Positions 9,492-21,475 of a stretch of 64,000 bases of DNA are shown piece after piece. The position numbers and the translations under genes were made by a program. Below the pieces are notes generated by a model. The model ran no database searches and was not told the DNA's origin. It saw nothing but the letters and a program-made list of their open reading frames with translations. The DNA comes from Cryoendolithus antarcticus. Its lineage: Eukaryota > Ascomycota > Dothideomycetes > Cladosporiales > Cladosporiaceae. The first letter of the stretch is position 1. Each line of letters begins with the position of its first letter. The stretch lies in NCBI GenBank assembly GCA_002077065.1, contig NAJO01000025.1, positions 558,001-622,000 on the forward strand, given 5' to 3'.

Positions 9492-11725
9492 TCAATCACC
9501 CATCCCCTCCTCCCCATCAGCCCCCTCCCCAAACGCCTCATCGCCCTCCAGCACCTCTTCCTCCTCGACCTCATCATGCAGCCCCACCACACCCATCATA
9601 CCAACCACAGCCTGCGTCTGCACGCCGACGCCGACGCCTCCCGTTGCGGGAGCTCCGCCGCCACCAAATCCTCCTCCGCCGGGAAAGGTAATGGTGTGAT
9701 TTGCATGATGCATCACATGCGGCTGAGTCAGTGCGGCGTGCAACTGAGGGGTCATCATGGGCACGCCCCAGGCAGGAGGGAAGTTGATGAGACCTTGTCC
9801 TATGGCTGGCGGAAGCGGCCCCCAATGATATGTATTTGGCGTCGCAGTCGCGCCGGCTACCGGTGTCGCGCCAGGAGGGTGAGTAGAAAGCACATCCACG
9901 CTCACCACCGTCGGCGTGTTGATCCCGGAGATGGTAATACCGTCGTCGAAGTCTTCGCCGTCCAGATTGTCTAAATTTCGGGCTTCTTCGGCAGCGGCCT
10001 CAGACTGGTAGAACAGCTGCGTGTTATTCAAGTGCTCGCGCAGCCGACTCACGCCGTTGCCGGAGAAGACACAGAACACGTCTCGTTGGTGGTCGTTGAA
10101 CTCTGGCGGTGCATCGCGGCAGAAGGCTAGGAGGTCTTCGCGGAGGAAGGCTTGGACGCCGGTGAGGGAGAGATGGGTGAGCTTTGGGCAATTGTTGAGG
10201 AGTGCGTGGATGCCCTGGGAGGTGTTAGTGAGGTGCAGCCAGAAACAAGAGGAAGGTGACTCACGTCAAGCGTCAGCATAGTGCAATAGCTGAGATGCAC
10301 TCGCTCCAGTACACTGATGTTGTGAACTTTTCTGTGCCCGCGGCTAGGGATCTCGCCCATCGCCAATGAGAAGATACTCGCATCTGTGATCCCAGCACAC
10401 TTTACCAACCCTATCCTCTTCAGCTTCGGCAAGCCTGCGAGCTTGACCACACTCTGATCTGTCAGATTGCTACAGCAAGCGAGGTCGATGTAGCGGATTC
10501 GATTGCAAGCCTTCGCCAGCGCCTCGACACTCGCATCCGTGATTCTCGCACAATGTCCCAAATGAATATAATGCAGATTCTTGCCCAGCTTCGTGATGGC
10601 GAAGACAGAGCGGTCGGTGATCTGTCGACATTTGGCCAAGATCAAATTACGAAGTCTCGGACAGGTCTGGATGATACGTTCGACGCCCTTGTCGCCCAGC
10701 TCGCCGCAGTCTGTAAGATCGAGGATGCGGAGAGACTCGAAGAATATAGGCATATCCGGGTCATTTGGGATGTTCAGGAAGGCTGAGTCGTCCAGTCGAG
10801 AGCAGTGTGCCAGACGCATCTCGCGCAAATGAGGGCATTGTGTGAGGAGAGCTGTGATGGCGGGAGATTCCACGTTTTGCAGACCATAGAGGTCGACTTC
10901 GAGTAAGTGGCGGGCGTGGTCTGCGATCGTGAGAATTGCCGAGCCTGTGAGCTGGATACAGCCGTTGAACTTTAGACGCTTGAGGTGTCGGCAGTTCTGT
11001 GCGATTGCCATGATCGAAGGGTCAGTCAGCTTCTTACAGTTGGTGACATTCAACCCTTGCAACCGCAGACAGTTGTCCGCCACTACCACCATCGTCTTGT
11101 CGGTCACCTGGTCCAGTCCCGTGATATCTAGTGCCAGTAGACTTCGATTCCCTTCGATCAGCGGCACGAGGCTGATGTCTGTGAGTTTCGTACAATTCGT
11201 CAACGTCAACCGCTCCACCCGTTTGCAGTCTGTCATCCCGATCAAGGTTCCGTCACTAACTTGGCTCGCAAGCGTGGACATATTCAGCCGCTTGACCAGG
11301 TCTGGGTATGCAAATGCCTTGTCCGACTTCCGCAATGATTGCACAACATTATGTATGCCCTCCCACTTGCCCATCGCAGGCCGATGCCATAGCAAGCCCA
11401 CGCTATTCCGTGCCCAGTCTTGCGATACCAGCATGCATGTCAGAAGATCCTTCGTCGAAGACAGCCGGGAGAAGACACTGATGAGAAGCTCGGCTGGCAG
11501 TCGGTGGACAGGCGAGACGCGACATCGCTCCTCGTACTCTCGGCGATGCGAATCGTCCTCGGAGATGGACTCTGCGGAGACCTCTATGCCTAGCGATGAT
11601 TGCGAGTCGTTTGCTTGCAGCATGAACGAGTCGCCATCGTCATCCGGGGTCCGCTCGGGGGATGTAGAGGAGGAGGAGTTAGAGGAGATGCTGGAGCGGC
11701 GGACGGGTCGGCGAGGACGAGCCAT
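9492..11725 (-). CDS. GRR1: F-box/LRR protein of the SCF ubiquitin ligase (GRR1)
   Basis: Substrate receptor of an SCF ubiquitin ligase; in yeast Grr1 marks G1 cyclins and nutrient regulators for degradation. Exon 1 (11725-10265) and exon 2 (10214-9492) flank a 50-nt intron (GTGAGT...CCCAG), giving about 727 residues. A disordered Ser-rich N-terminus is followed by an F-box at about residues 73-115 (VHRLPAELLISVFSRL). Next is a run of roughly a dozen cysteine-containing leucine-rich repeats (units such as LTNCTKLTD, HCARITDASVEALAKAC). After the intron come two more repeats, a block with FCRDAPPEFNDHQRDVFCVF, and an acidic, Gly-rich tail. The second-exon block is a hallmark of the GRR1 branch and confirms the splice. 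It is unrelated in structure to the small F-box-like family further right. Confidence 0.9.
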
Positions 11726-12781
11726 GGTGCGAATCTGCGTAGGGATGGCTAGGAGGTGGAGAGAATGAGGTTATGTGGGTAGTTTGGCTGCCCGGTCGGC
11801 AGAGACCGCGTTTGTGCTCCAGAGCGGGAGGTAGGCCGCTTGCTCGCTGGTCGCGGGTGATGGTGATTGGTCAAGGCGTCCACCTTGCAGTGAACAGAGC
11901 CTTCACCAATATCTCAGGCCTGTCGTCGTCTGCACGTGATCCGTCTCGTCGTGGGTGTCGTTCGTAGAGGGGTATCAACAGTACGACGTCGGTGCAGCAC
12001 AGCCTCGCCAATCGCCCGTGTTTCCTGCCCCGTCGCGTATGTGCTTTCAGGTCCGGGAAGCTTCGCAACACGCACGTGGGACTTCTGGCCGTTCCACGCT
12101 CCGGTGAGTAGTGTTCACAAAATTCGCGTGTCGAGAATGAGACGATACGCCTCGTTTGCCAGTCCAGAAGGTGATTAGGGCTGTGATTAAGGTAGGTGCA
12201 GCGCGGGTGTCAACCGCGAAGTGGGCCACGCGGCAAGCCAGATCTGCCGAGCTCCGGCGGGGACACATGCCGATGTGCCGACGCGCTCCGACTTCTACTG
12301 TTGCCTCTACGTTGTTTGCACTTGCCTGCAATACTTTCTAACCCTCATCAGTCACGGCCACATCGCATCGAGGGAAGCATCTGGAGTCATTAGCCACGTC
12401 CCTAAACTGATGCACATCATCTATGCCCGCTCAGATTGCTCAAGAGCACTTACATCATGGCTTTGAGTAGGACATCCCTGGTACACGATAGCGATTCGAC
12501 TATCATGACCACTCATGCCATAAAGGCGTACGGTGAACCATGTCGCCTTGAGAACGGTGCATATGATCCACAGCAGACGTAATGAAGTTCAGCTACGTGC
12601 ACGATCTGACGGCTCCACCGACGCAATCAGGCCTCAGACTTTCCCATCTTGGACGCCTGACGAAGGTAATTGTTACGTTTCTCAGCCTCGATGTTACAAT
12701 ACCTTAATCTCGCACTCTTATTGTCGCAAGTCCTCCTTCGCGTATTGTCAAGGTTACATCTATTTCTTCGAAGAACAAGTC
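11726..12781. other. Intergenic, no gene seen
   Basis: About 1.05 kb upstream of GRR1 and upstream of the decayed CmcJ-like gene. It contains only short overlapping frames on both strands, with no recognisable domain. Confidence 0.4.
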
Positions 12782-13699
12782 ATGTCTTTAACCACTACGA
12801 CAAAGGTCGGAGCACCCTTGGACTTCTACCTCCCAGGCGGAGAAGGGGTGGAGAGCATCGACGTCCCCTTTGCTCAACAAGAACAAGAGCCTCAAGTTCG
12901 ACACACATCAAGTCGACATCGAAGATGCACGCGGCCATGAGCACGGATACACACTCGACAAGAACGGCTTCGAGTTCTTCAACGTGCCCACGACCTTCAC
13001 AGACTTCGACAACGAGGACGCCATCAAGACGCACTAGTACGCCGAGGCCGAAGCACTCCGCAAATCTCGGTGAGCATGCAATCCTCTCACTTGCCCACCC
13101 TCTTCTGCCTCCAGAACTGACTCTCCACCCCCTGCAGCCTCAAAGCCACCCATGCCTACGCCATAAACCACGCCCTCCGCTCCAGCATCGCTTCTAGCGA
13201 CCCCACCCCAAACTCCAAACTCGACCCGCCAGCCTCCGTCATCCACTGCGACTGGTCGTACCGCGGCGCCCAACTGTGCCTGACCGAGCCACTCTTCCCC
13301 CGCCCCTGGGAAGCCGCAAACCACTCTCCTAACACCCACTGGGCAGCCTAATCGCTCTGGCGCCCCCTCGTACCCGTGACTCGCGATGCGCTAGCCCTAG
13401 CTGACAAGTCCACAATCTCAGACGAGGATTTACAGCCTTACATTACGCGCTTTCCTACCGGAACTGTGAACGAGGGCGCTAGTCTGAGGTTCAGAGAAGG
13501 GCAGAGATTTGTGTGGTGGAGTGGGATGCAGGTTGGTGAGGTTGTGGTGATTAAGTTGTTTGATAGTAAGCTTGACGGGAGGGCGAGTTGTGCGCCGCAT
13601 TCGGCTTTTGTTGGCGATGGGGACTACGGGGTCAGGCGGAGTGTTGAGACGAGGGTGTTGGTATTTTGGGAGGGCGAGGGTGTGGAGTGGGTGGCGTAA
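12782..13699 (+). pseudogene. CmcJ/AsaB-like hydroxylase-desaturase, decayed
   Basis: Remains of a member of the fungal family annotated as GA4 desaturase, AsaB or CmcJ-like, often found in secondary metabolism. The N-terminal block (SLTTTTKVGAPLDFYLPGG) is in one frame. A shift near 12870 leads to the next block (LKFDTHQVDIEDARGHEHGY, TLDKNGFEFFNVPTTF). A TAG at about 13036 falls where the family has Tyr. An intron of about 70 nt (GTGAGC...TGCAG, ending before 13139) then joins in frame. The C-terminal part holds VIHCDWSYRGAQ, a TAA near 13350 in the conserved NLWRP region, then SLWRPLVPVTRDALALAD and IKLFDSKLDGRASCAPHSAF. One frameshift and two nonsense codons make it non-functional. It converges on TOP3, 128 bases apart. 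Confidence 0.7.
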
Positions 13700-13827
13700 C
13701 GTTGTGCATGGCTCAGGATAGGCGTAGATATGCAGCTGTGCTGGTGCAGGCTACCTGAGTGAGAGCATGTACCCATTTTGCTTACCGCACAGCGCGGCAA
13801 AGTACAACGACCTTGCTGGCCTTCGTC

Positions 13828-16024
13828 TCAGCCAGCTTCGCCGAAGACGTACTTCCTTACAGCCTGTGGTCTGGTCAGCAAGGCTGCTTATACTGAGTAT
13901 GCAGTAATCGAAGAACGGCGACTTACGGCATGCAGCACGGGCAATTGCCTCTGCGCGCGGATATAGACATCGCGATACTGATCCAGACTCTCTTGTACGA
14001 CTTCCCTTCGCGTCATTCGACCTTCGCAAATGGCCTTCATCTTGAGCTCCATCTATCGGATAGTCAGTACAGCTGATGCAAGCATTATCGCAAGGTAAGC
14101 GACGTACCTCTTTCCGCAGGAACGGCTTCGACAGACTCGTCTCGAGGCCCATGTTGTCGTAGCCTTCCACTAGCGCCACACCGAGTGTAGTCGGGATGAA
14201 TTCCTGCATGCCTTGATTCTGCGGAGCAGCGCGGTGTGCTCCACCGCGTCCACCTCTCCCACGTCCGCGACCACGACCTCGTGCTTGCGGTGCATGGCGA
14301 TCAGCGACATCCTCGAAGTCTGACTCGACATCTTGATCGGCCTGTACAGGTGCTCTGCCGCGAGCTCTGGTCTCGACATACTGCCGCTCTTTAATCTTCG
14401 CGATATGCTCAGCCATGGTAGCATCTGTTCCAATACCGTTCGCGTCCATGAGGCCGATGAGCTCTGGCTCCGTCAAGTACGTAGGTGGGCTCGTCTGCCC
14501 ATCTTCGATACGCGCTTCCGTCGGCTCGAAGACGTCGCCTTCGCGGTAGTTGGGCAGATCTTGGCTACTAGTCCACTTGTCGTAGGGATAGATATCGAGA
14601 TAGTTCCGCTCTAGCACGATTAGGCCCGACGTATTGAAGGTTTCTGGGCCGTAGAGGATCGATACATCAGTCTTGGACCCTTGAGCGTCTTTCGCACAAC
14701 ATGCCAGGAAACGGCGCACGATGAACTCGTGCACGCGCTGTTCCTCCGCAGTCAGAGTCTCGGGACTCACAAAGTTCACTGGGTGGATTGGAGGATGGGC
14801 CTTGTCGTTGTTACGACCTTGACGAGGGTTCGAGAACTCTCCATTGAGAAGGCCATCCGCGAAAGCAGTCCATGGAGTTTGCCCTTGAGTCTGCTTCGTG
14901 ATCAACGCGCGCAGATCAATGGCGCGGTCAAATTGGTCCGTCTCTGTACGAGGGTAGGAGATCCACCCTTTCTGATAGAACTGCTCAGCCAGCTGCATCA
15001 CACGCTGACTGTCCATGCGGAGGAAGCGACTGCCACATTTCTGTAGCTCGACCGTGGTCAGTGGCAACGGCTTCCACTTGCTCGTTAACTTCGTCTGCAT
15101 CTTCGTCACACAAGCAGTATTGGCAGTAAGACAACGTTCAAACAGAATGACTGCTACCATGCGATCGAAGAGGTGACCCCGTGCCCAGCGAAAGCTGACA
15201 TCAATGTCGTCCTTCTTGTGCGTGACCTTGATGCCCCAGAACGTCTCTGGTACGAAGTTGCGGACGCGGAAGTAGCGTTCAACAACAAAGCCGAGCGTCG
15301 GGAATTGGCAACTGCCGTAGCTCAGGATCTGCTTGTCATCGCTCTGCATACGCTGCTTGATGATGTTGCCAACATTCAGCGTCAGGCTGCGTGTATAACT
15401 CGATCCGATGCGTAGATCCAGCTCCATGCGCGCAGATACTGCATCTGCCTGCGCTTCATCCAGCGGTATCGGATGACGAGCAGCGTCAAGGATGTGTGCT
15501 CGCTCAATATTTGAGAAACGAGCTCGGACTGTCTTCCCGGGCTGACGGAGGCGAGGATTGATGTCGGAAGCAGTTTTGCGAATCTCGGTACCGATGTGCT
15601 CGCCCTCACGATCGCAATCGGTCCATATGTACAGGATTTGGCAGTACCGTGCCTGGCGCTCAATGTTTGCAGCGATGGGCTTCCGATCCTCGTCGACGAA
15701 GTTCACGATCGGTGCCTCGAATAGCGCAGCTGGATCACAGCCTTGCCATTTCTTATACTCTGGAGCGAAATCTTGACTCGTGAGATGACCTGCCACAGAG
15801 GTCATGACTACGCTGCAAGGACCCCATGTTGGGAAGTTGAAGTCGAACTCGAAGTTCTTGGTGTAGTTGTTGCCTTGAATGTTACGCTGAGGTATGTTAG
15901 ATGAAGATACTGTCTACCAAGAAGTCAAAACACTTACACCTTGAACATTCTCACCAGCTAAATGCCCAGCCACGGCTCGGGCAATCGATGGCTTTTCAGC
16001 GACACATAGAACTTTCGTCACCAT
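13828..16024 (-). CDS. TOP3: DNA topoisomerase III
   Basis: Type IA topoisomerase that passes single strands; with a RecQ helicase and Rmi1 it dissolves recombination intermediates. Four exons fit: 16024-15938, 15886-14108, 14052-13927 and 13863-13828, with introns of 51, 55 and 63 nt, giving about 675 residues. The Toprim part starts MVTKVLCVAEKPSIARAVA, and the metal-binding acids appear in YIWTDCDREGEHIG. The catalytic tyrosine is in GWISYPRTETDQF, near residue 340. GLMDANGIGTDATMAEHI is the conserved late motif, with an RG-rich insert after it (RGRGRGRGGRGG). The C-terminus is pieced from two small exons ending KYVFGEAG; these are inferred from splice sites and family pattern. A plain ORF reads through to 13751 in a wrong frame. 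Confidence 0.9.
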
Positions 16025-17914
16025 CGCGAGATGGCAACGCACTTGTGAAGTTCCGTCGCCTTCTCATGGCTTGAAGTGGTGCAGGCCAGAGACGCTCACT
16101 GTGTACATGCAGGCAGTACCTTGGTGAAGCCTTCGACGAAGTGATGTCGAGTCCGAGACGCGTTCAGTGCGTGACGCGTTTCGGGACGGTACAGCCGATC
16201 GAGGTGCCGCTGAACATCGAAGAACATGGTACTCTCTTTCTTCCTCCATCAACGTGGGCATCAATGACCCTGCCTCTCACGTCGAGATAGAGTCTGACAA
16301 TCTTATCAGCAAGCATCCAAGAGCCAGGAGACCCTGCATCGTCAGGACAGACACCCGCACTTCAAATGTACACCCTGGACTTGATCGAAGCGCCAAATTA
16401 CTATATCTTCGAATGGTGCTCCTGGCAATTCTAACGTGTATATGCGAGGTGCAAGACGATACTGTAGTGACACTAAACATCGGAGCTCGATGTTCTTCTA
16501 TTCTGCAATTGCGCAAGCCACTAACATTCCTGGGCACCTAACAGTCAACACACCATGGTAAGTATGTCTCACTTCACTCATACTATCCGTATCGAGATCT
16601 TGTACACCTGTGCCCGCGCGCAGTCACATCAACGACATGCCCTGCGACTTTTCGAAGCATCCGCTGCGCAAAAGACGGAATTGAGCACTTAGACGAAGTC
16701 TCAGAATGGAAAGCTATCACCGCTACTCAGTATGGAATAACGAGACTTCGCGGCGATGTCGCTCTTTGGTACCTTTCTGAAAATGCGCATTGCAGATCGC
16801 CGCCATCATCGACAGCACACGGACATGCAGCGCGAGGTGCTTCCCGATCACGACATTGGAGCTAAGCGCTAGGCCCGTCGACGGTCGTCAGAGCATGAAT
16901 GGATCTCCGAGCAGGGTGCACAGGATGTTCTCGCGAGTTCCCTTTGGTAGGGTCCGGCAGCATCGAAGCCGGTGCTGCTCTTGGCATCTTCTGCCATTGC
17001 GTACAGATGCTCCATGCTATGGCAGACGATGACGGATGCTCTCGATTGCCAGCGATGTCACATGTCCAGGCCTGTGCTCCGATAACGACAGCGCTCCCTC
17101 CTCGAGATCAGGCCCGCTTTCCAGAATTGCATCATCGCCAGACTCGACCTGGTACCTTTCAAGGAGACGTTTGCATCAAAATGCTGGCTTTGCGGTGCAG
17201 CATCATTGGCCGACGAAGACCTCGATGATGGCGACGTCGACGAGGTGACTTGGTGGGAAATCAGCAAGGTGTCTCCACGGAACTGGCTCACGATCCGAAA
17301 CAGTCGCACGGTCTCCTTTATCATTACTCTCGAGGTCATTATGACTATGCTTAACCATATTGGATTGGCACCGGCAGAAGCTGCTGTGGGTGTGAGGAGG
17401 GCTACGCTGCGTACAGTGTCTCCAATATCTGGTGCAGAGGGCTTCTGCGGCACTGGGGACAGGAAGAGCAACGGCTAGGTTAGTGGCTACAGCTGCGGGT
17501 TACGTTCGGGTTGCTATTGCGCTTGATGGCTTGGGAAAAGAGGCGCTAGGTGGCGAGTCTACTCAAGTGGAAAGGCAAGGTGACTAGGAGGCAGACAGTC
17601 AAGGTGTAGGGATATATAGCGGATCTTAGGCACCCCCTTTTCATCTCACCCCAGGTCTTCGTCTCCAATGCTCCGATGTCGAACGATTGATGCCTCAGAT
17701 GTCCTGACTGAGCCTCATATTCGATAGAACCTTCGAGAAGCTTGCTTCTCGCACCCCGGTCGGCGTTGATGCTGCAATCGCCGGGCATCCGCGCTCAACT
17801 TTACTTTCACTGCACCTACCCGTCGCACTTGCAAGCATAATCCCGAATTGATCCCGTGACCGTTTCTGTGTGGCACACATCTGAATCTGGTACCGCGGTC
17901 TTTTAGTGCGTCCG
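16025..17914. other. Long gene-poor stretch
   Basis: Nearly 1.9 kb between the divergent TOP3 and J-domain genes. Short open frames exist on both strands (for example 17058-17471 on - and 17206-17478 on +, which overlap). None shows a domain, a signal peptide or a plausible exon chain. It may hold promoters, a lost gene or a lineage-specific gene that I cannot resolve. Confidence 0.35.
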
Positions 17915-20087
17915 ATGCCGTCAATCTTCTCTCGCAAGAAATCAAACACACCTGCTCCGACGACCGCCAAGACCCCTCGGGAGGCCTCTGAGCGAGGGAA
18001 TTCGGAGCATCAATTTGCGGGAGGGAAAGGCAGTGGTGAATTGTACAGGAGAGAATCGACCGAGCAGAGTAGTACGGCGGCTTCTTCGATATTCTCGACC
18101 AACACCGCGGCGTCTTCAAAGTCAGCGTCTTCTTCACCAGAAAAGAAAAGTCGGACTTCGTCTGTCAAGGACCGAGAATCTGGCAAAGACAAAAGCAGAC
18201 CAAAACCCAGCAAGCGGAATAGCAAATCCTTCATCTCCAAGTCCCGCCGGCAATCTGAGGACCTACACCCATTGAACCTTCCGCCTGACGAACTTCGGCG
18301 ATTGAGTCGCCTCAGTGCCGCGAGCATGAGTAGCCCGCAAGGCGACAGCAGTCCCATCGAGTACGATGAGATGGACGAGGGAACGCCGATACCCCAGCAG
18401 CAAGCGCAAACGCCTGGTGCATTTCCGCAGGGCAATGGCGGCAATGCAGAACACGTGAATGGGGAGCACGTCAATGGAAGCGAGGTGAATGGGGAGGATG
18501 GACCCGCACCACCACCACACACAAGTCCGAGTCCGCCGCAACAGCAGGTGCCTGAGCCGGATCCGGTGCTCGCGGAGAAGTGCAAGGAGGCCGGAAACAA
18601 GTGCTACAAGGCCAAGCAGTATGATCAGGCTATCGAGGAGTACACGAAGGGTAAGACTGAGATTAAGCGAGGCAGTGACACGATGCGTGCTGACTCTTTA
18701 TACAGCGATCGAAGCAGATCCTCGAGCGGCGACATACCTCTCGAATCGAGCTGCGGCATTCATGGCTGCAAGTCAATTCATCATGGCTCTGGACGACTGC
18801 AAATTGGCAGATGAGCTGGAGCCTGACAACCCAAAAGTTTTGCATCGCATGGCGAAGATCTACACTTCACTTGGTCGACCCCAGGAGGCATTGATGGTTT
18901 ATGATCGGATACAGCCGCCAGCTTCGGCGAAGGATAAGGCGCCTGCACTGCAAATGCAATCACATATCGCACAGGCAGAGGAGACGTTGAAGACAGGAAC
19001 ATCAGGATCTATGGCATTGCACGCGATAGATCAGGCAGAGCGAGGATTGGGATACTTAGTCCAGCCACCTCGGAAATGGCGGCTACTACGAGGCGAGGCC
19101 TACTTGAAGCTGGGCAACGTGAACAGCTTGGGAGATGCACAGAGCGTGGCGATGAGCTTACTCCGGTCGAACAATGCTGATCCGGATGCGCTGGTCCTGC
19201 GAGGGCGAGCACTGTATGCCCAAGGCGACAACGACAAAGCTATCCAGCACTTCCGGCAAGCACTGGCCTGCGATCCGGACTTCAGAGACGCCGTGAAGTA
19301 CCTCCGAATGGTACAGAAGCTCGATCGCATGAAGGAAGAGGGGAATGCACACTTCAAAGCCGGTCGCTATCAGCGAGCCGTGGACGTGTACACGACGGCA
19401 CTCGATGTGGACCCTCTCAACAGGAGCACAAACTCCAAGATCCTCAACAACCGCGCCATGTGCTACTCGAAGCTGAAGCAATGGACGAACGCAATAGACG
19501 ACTGCGACAAAGCCATCAAGTTCGACCCTACGTACACAAAAGCGCGCAAGACCCGCGCCAAAGCTCTCGGCGAAGGTGGCGACTGGGACGAAGCTATTCG
19601 CGCCCTCAAATCCATCGCAGAAGAGAATCCCGAAGAACCCAACATCGCCAAAGACATCCGCAACGCCGAGCTCGAGCTCAAGAAGTCCAAGCGGAAAGAC
19701 CACTACAAAACGCTCGGCATCGAAAAGGACGCCGATGACAACCAGATCAAGCGCGCCTACCGCAAGCTGGCAGTCGTGCATCATCCTGACAAGAATCCTG
19801 GAGATGCGGAGGCGGAGCACAGGTTCAAGGAGATCCAGGAGGCGCATGAGACGCTCATCGATCCAGAGAAGCGGCAGAGGTATGATTCTGGCGTGGATCT
19901 GATGGAGCCTGGGGAGGGCATGGGTGGGTTTCCTGGAGGGATGGGAGGCGGTGGAGTGCAGATCGATCCGGAGATGCTGTTCAATATGATGAATGGTGGG
20001 GGTGGAGGGAGAGGCGGTGGTGGGTTCAACTTTGGTGGTGGTGGTGGAGGGAATCCGTTCGGAGGTGGCGGGCACCCGTTCCACTAA
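17915..20087 (+). CDS. TPR and J-domain cochaperone (DNAJC7-like)
   Basis: Hsp70 cochaperone that combines tetratricopeptide repeats with a C-terminal J domain, like DNAJC7 (Tpr2); likely cytosolic since no signal peptide is present. Exons 17915-18650 and 18706-20087 flank a 55-nt intron (GTAAGA...ACAG), giving about 705 residues. The first ~190 residues are disordered and rich in Ser, Lys and Pro. TPR units follow ([79 protein letters not shown]). The J domain begins [20 protein letters not shown] and has the essential HPD in [10 protein letters not shown]. The tail is Gly-rich ([17 protein letters not shown]). The ATG at 17915 ([10 protein letters not shown]) is the first in frame. Confidence 0.88.
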
Positions 20088-20430
20088 GTTGATATGTGAG
20101 TGTCGCGAAACGAGTGCATAGCGTGGCATAGCGCTGGCGTTGCTTCACCGCTTGGTGCGCTGTATGAGCATGGCGCGATGCTGATAGACGTATAGATAAG
20201 CAGCTCGCCACTGCGTTGTACTCACTTCACACTAAGTCTTTCGACCTGCATACCTCACAGTCAAGGATGCGGTCTGGATCGTGCCTGCCATTTCAGCTGG
20301 CCACCTGAACCTGGCGCAAGCATTGAGCCCTGAAGGGTGGAGCACCTGACCCTTTCCACCACACTTCTCAACGTACGCCCACATTGTCGTGTCCACCGCA
20401 TCTCAATGGCCCTCACTCCACGGTAACAAG
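20088..20430. other. Intergenic, no gene seen
   Basis: About 340 bases between the J-domain gene and the first broken F-box-like copy. Nothing recognisable. Confidence 0.4.
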
Positions 20431-20823
20431 ATGACGGAGCTCTCTGCTCTAGCCGCAGCTGCAGCCATGCACATCACCGAGATCCTAGAGGGCATTCTCA
20501 TCCGCCTCGACACGAGAACGCTTCTTCTGGCACAGCAGGTGTAGACACGTTGGAAAGCGACTATTGCCTCATCCCACACTCTGCAGGTGGCGCTCTACTT
20601 CAAGCAAAGCGAGATCTCGCCGTGTCCCGGGTTCAGCAATATCAATCGCCTACTCGTCACGCATGGCGGTGGTTATATCTACTTTAAGATATATCCTGAT
20701 CAATTTCTCGATCTGGACAAGCTTTCGGAGCACTCGAGCGCGTTAAGAATGTGGCCCGTCTCACGGGCTTCGTCAGAAGGTGACAAAATATCCAATACTG
20801 CAAGCTTCTGTATTGGGTCCTAA
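20431..20823 (+). pseudogene. F-box-like family copy A, nonsense-broken
   Basis: Copy A of the small F-box-like family described at 48778. From the ATG at 20431 the frame gives MTELSALAAAAAMHITEIL and then LIRLDTRTLLLAQQV, where a TAG stop (20542-20544) falls inside the F-box. The same frame continues to 20823 without further stops and carries the rest of the family pattern: TRWKATIASSHTLQVALYF, the second block INRLLVTHG and a weak third block ALRMWPVS. So a single nonsense codon separates it from an intact gene of about 130 residues. Readthrough or an assembly error at this base would change the call. Confidence 0.65.
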
Positions 20824-21475
20824 GGACCAGGTTGGTGAGAGCAGGAAGGGAAGATGATGTGAAGTTGAGGCCATGGGCACAGTATGTCTGCCCTCGATGT
20901 GCGAGAGAGGCTTTCAGACTGACTATTGTGAAGCGGATGAATCAGCATCATGCAGGGGGGATCTTCAACGAGTCAAGTGCAGGTCCAGACCTGAGCGGAC
21001 CGCACCGAGGGAATAAGATAAGCAAATGTCCTCGAAGCTTGAATCATCACACATTCGGTGTCATATCTTTGCCAACGTCGACATGGCGCCAGCGTGAGCA
21101 CCAGGAATCCGTAGGGCCAGTGATCTTATCGTATTCATATCTCTTGGAACACTTTAGGAGTCGGCCTGACGAGCTTGCTCGAGATTTATGCGAGAGTGCT
21201 GGAGTCCAAACACTCATCTGGTGGCTTGCGGGACTTCCATGTGGCGTAGCTGAAAGCATCGCCTGGACTCCAACCGCCCTACGCTCTGCGGCGACGACTT
21301 GCCAGATGCGACTTGGCGGCCGTCTAGATTCTGCCAATTGGCAAAGTGTGGCACTTCGATCTCTGTGCGAAGGTACTGTAGTTGTGGTTCACCTCCTCTC
21401 CTTTCTCCTCCCTCTTAGCCTGTAATTCCTCATTCTTTCGTTTGTCGTGTCACATCAGGCACCACTTCTCGATAT
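20824..21475. other. Intergenic with an unresolved 197-codon frame
   Basis: An open frame at 20832-21425 on + contains a CPRCAREAF pair of cysteines but no domain I know, and it ends just before the secreted-protein gene. I do not call it a gene. The rest shows nothing. Confidence 0.3.

Noticed and set aside
9492..10079. Separate gene at the GRR1 3' end
   Set aside because: It joins the GRR1 frame through a normal 50-nt intron and contains the GRR1-typical last repeats.
19158..20129. 323-codon antisense frame over the J-domain gene
   Set aside because: It is the complement of a well-supported TPR/J-domain protein; codon bias there produces long antisense frames.
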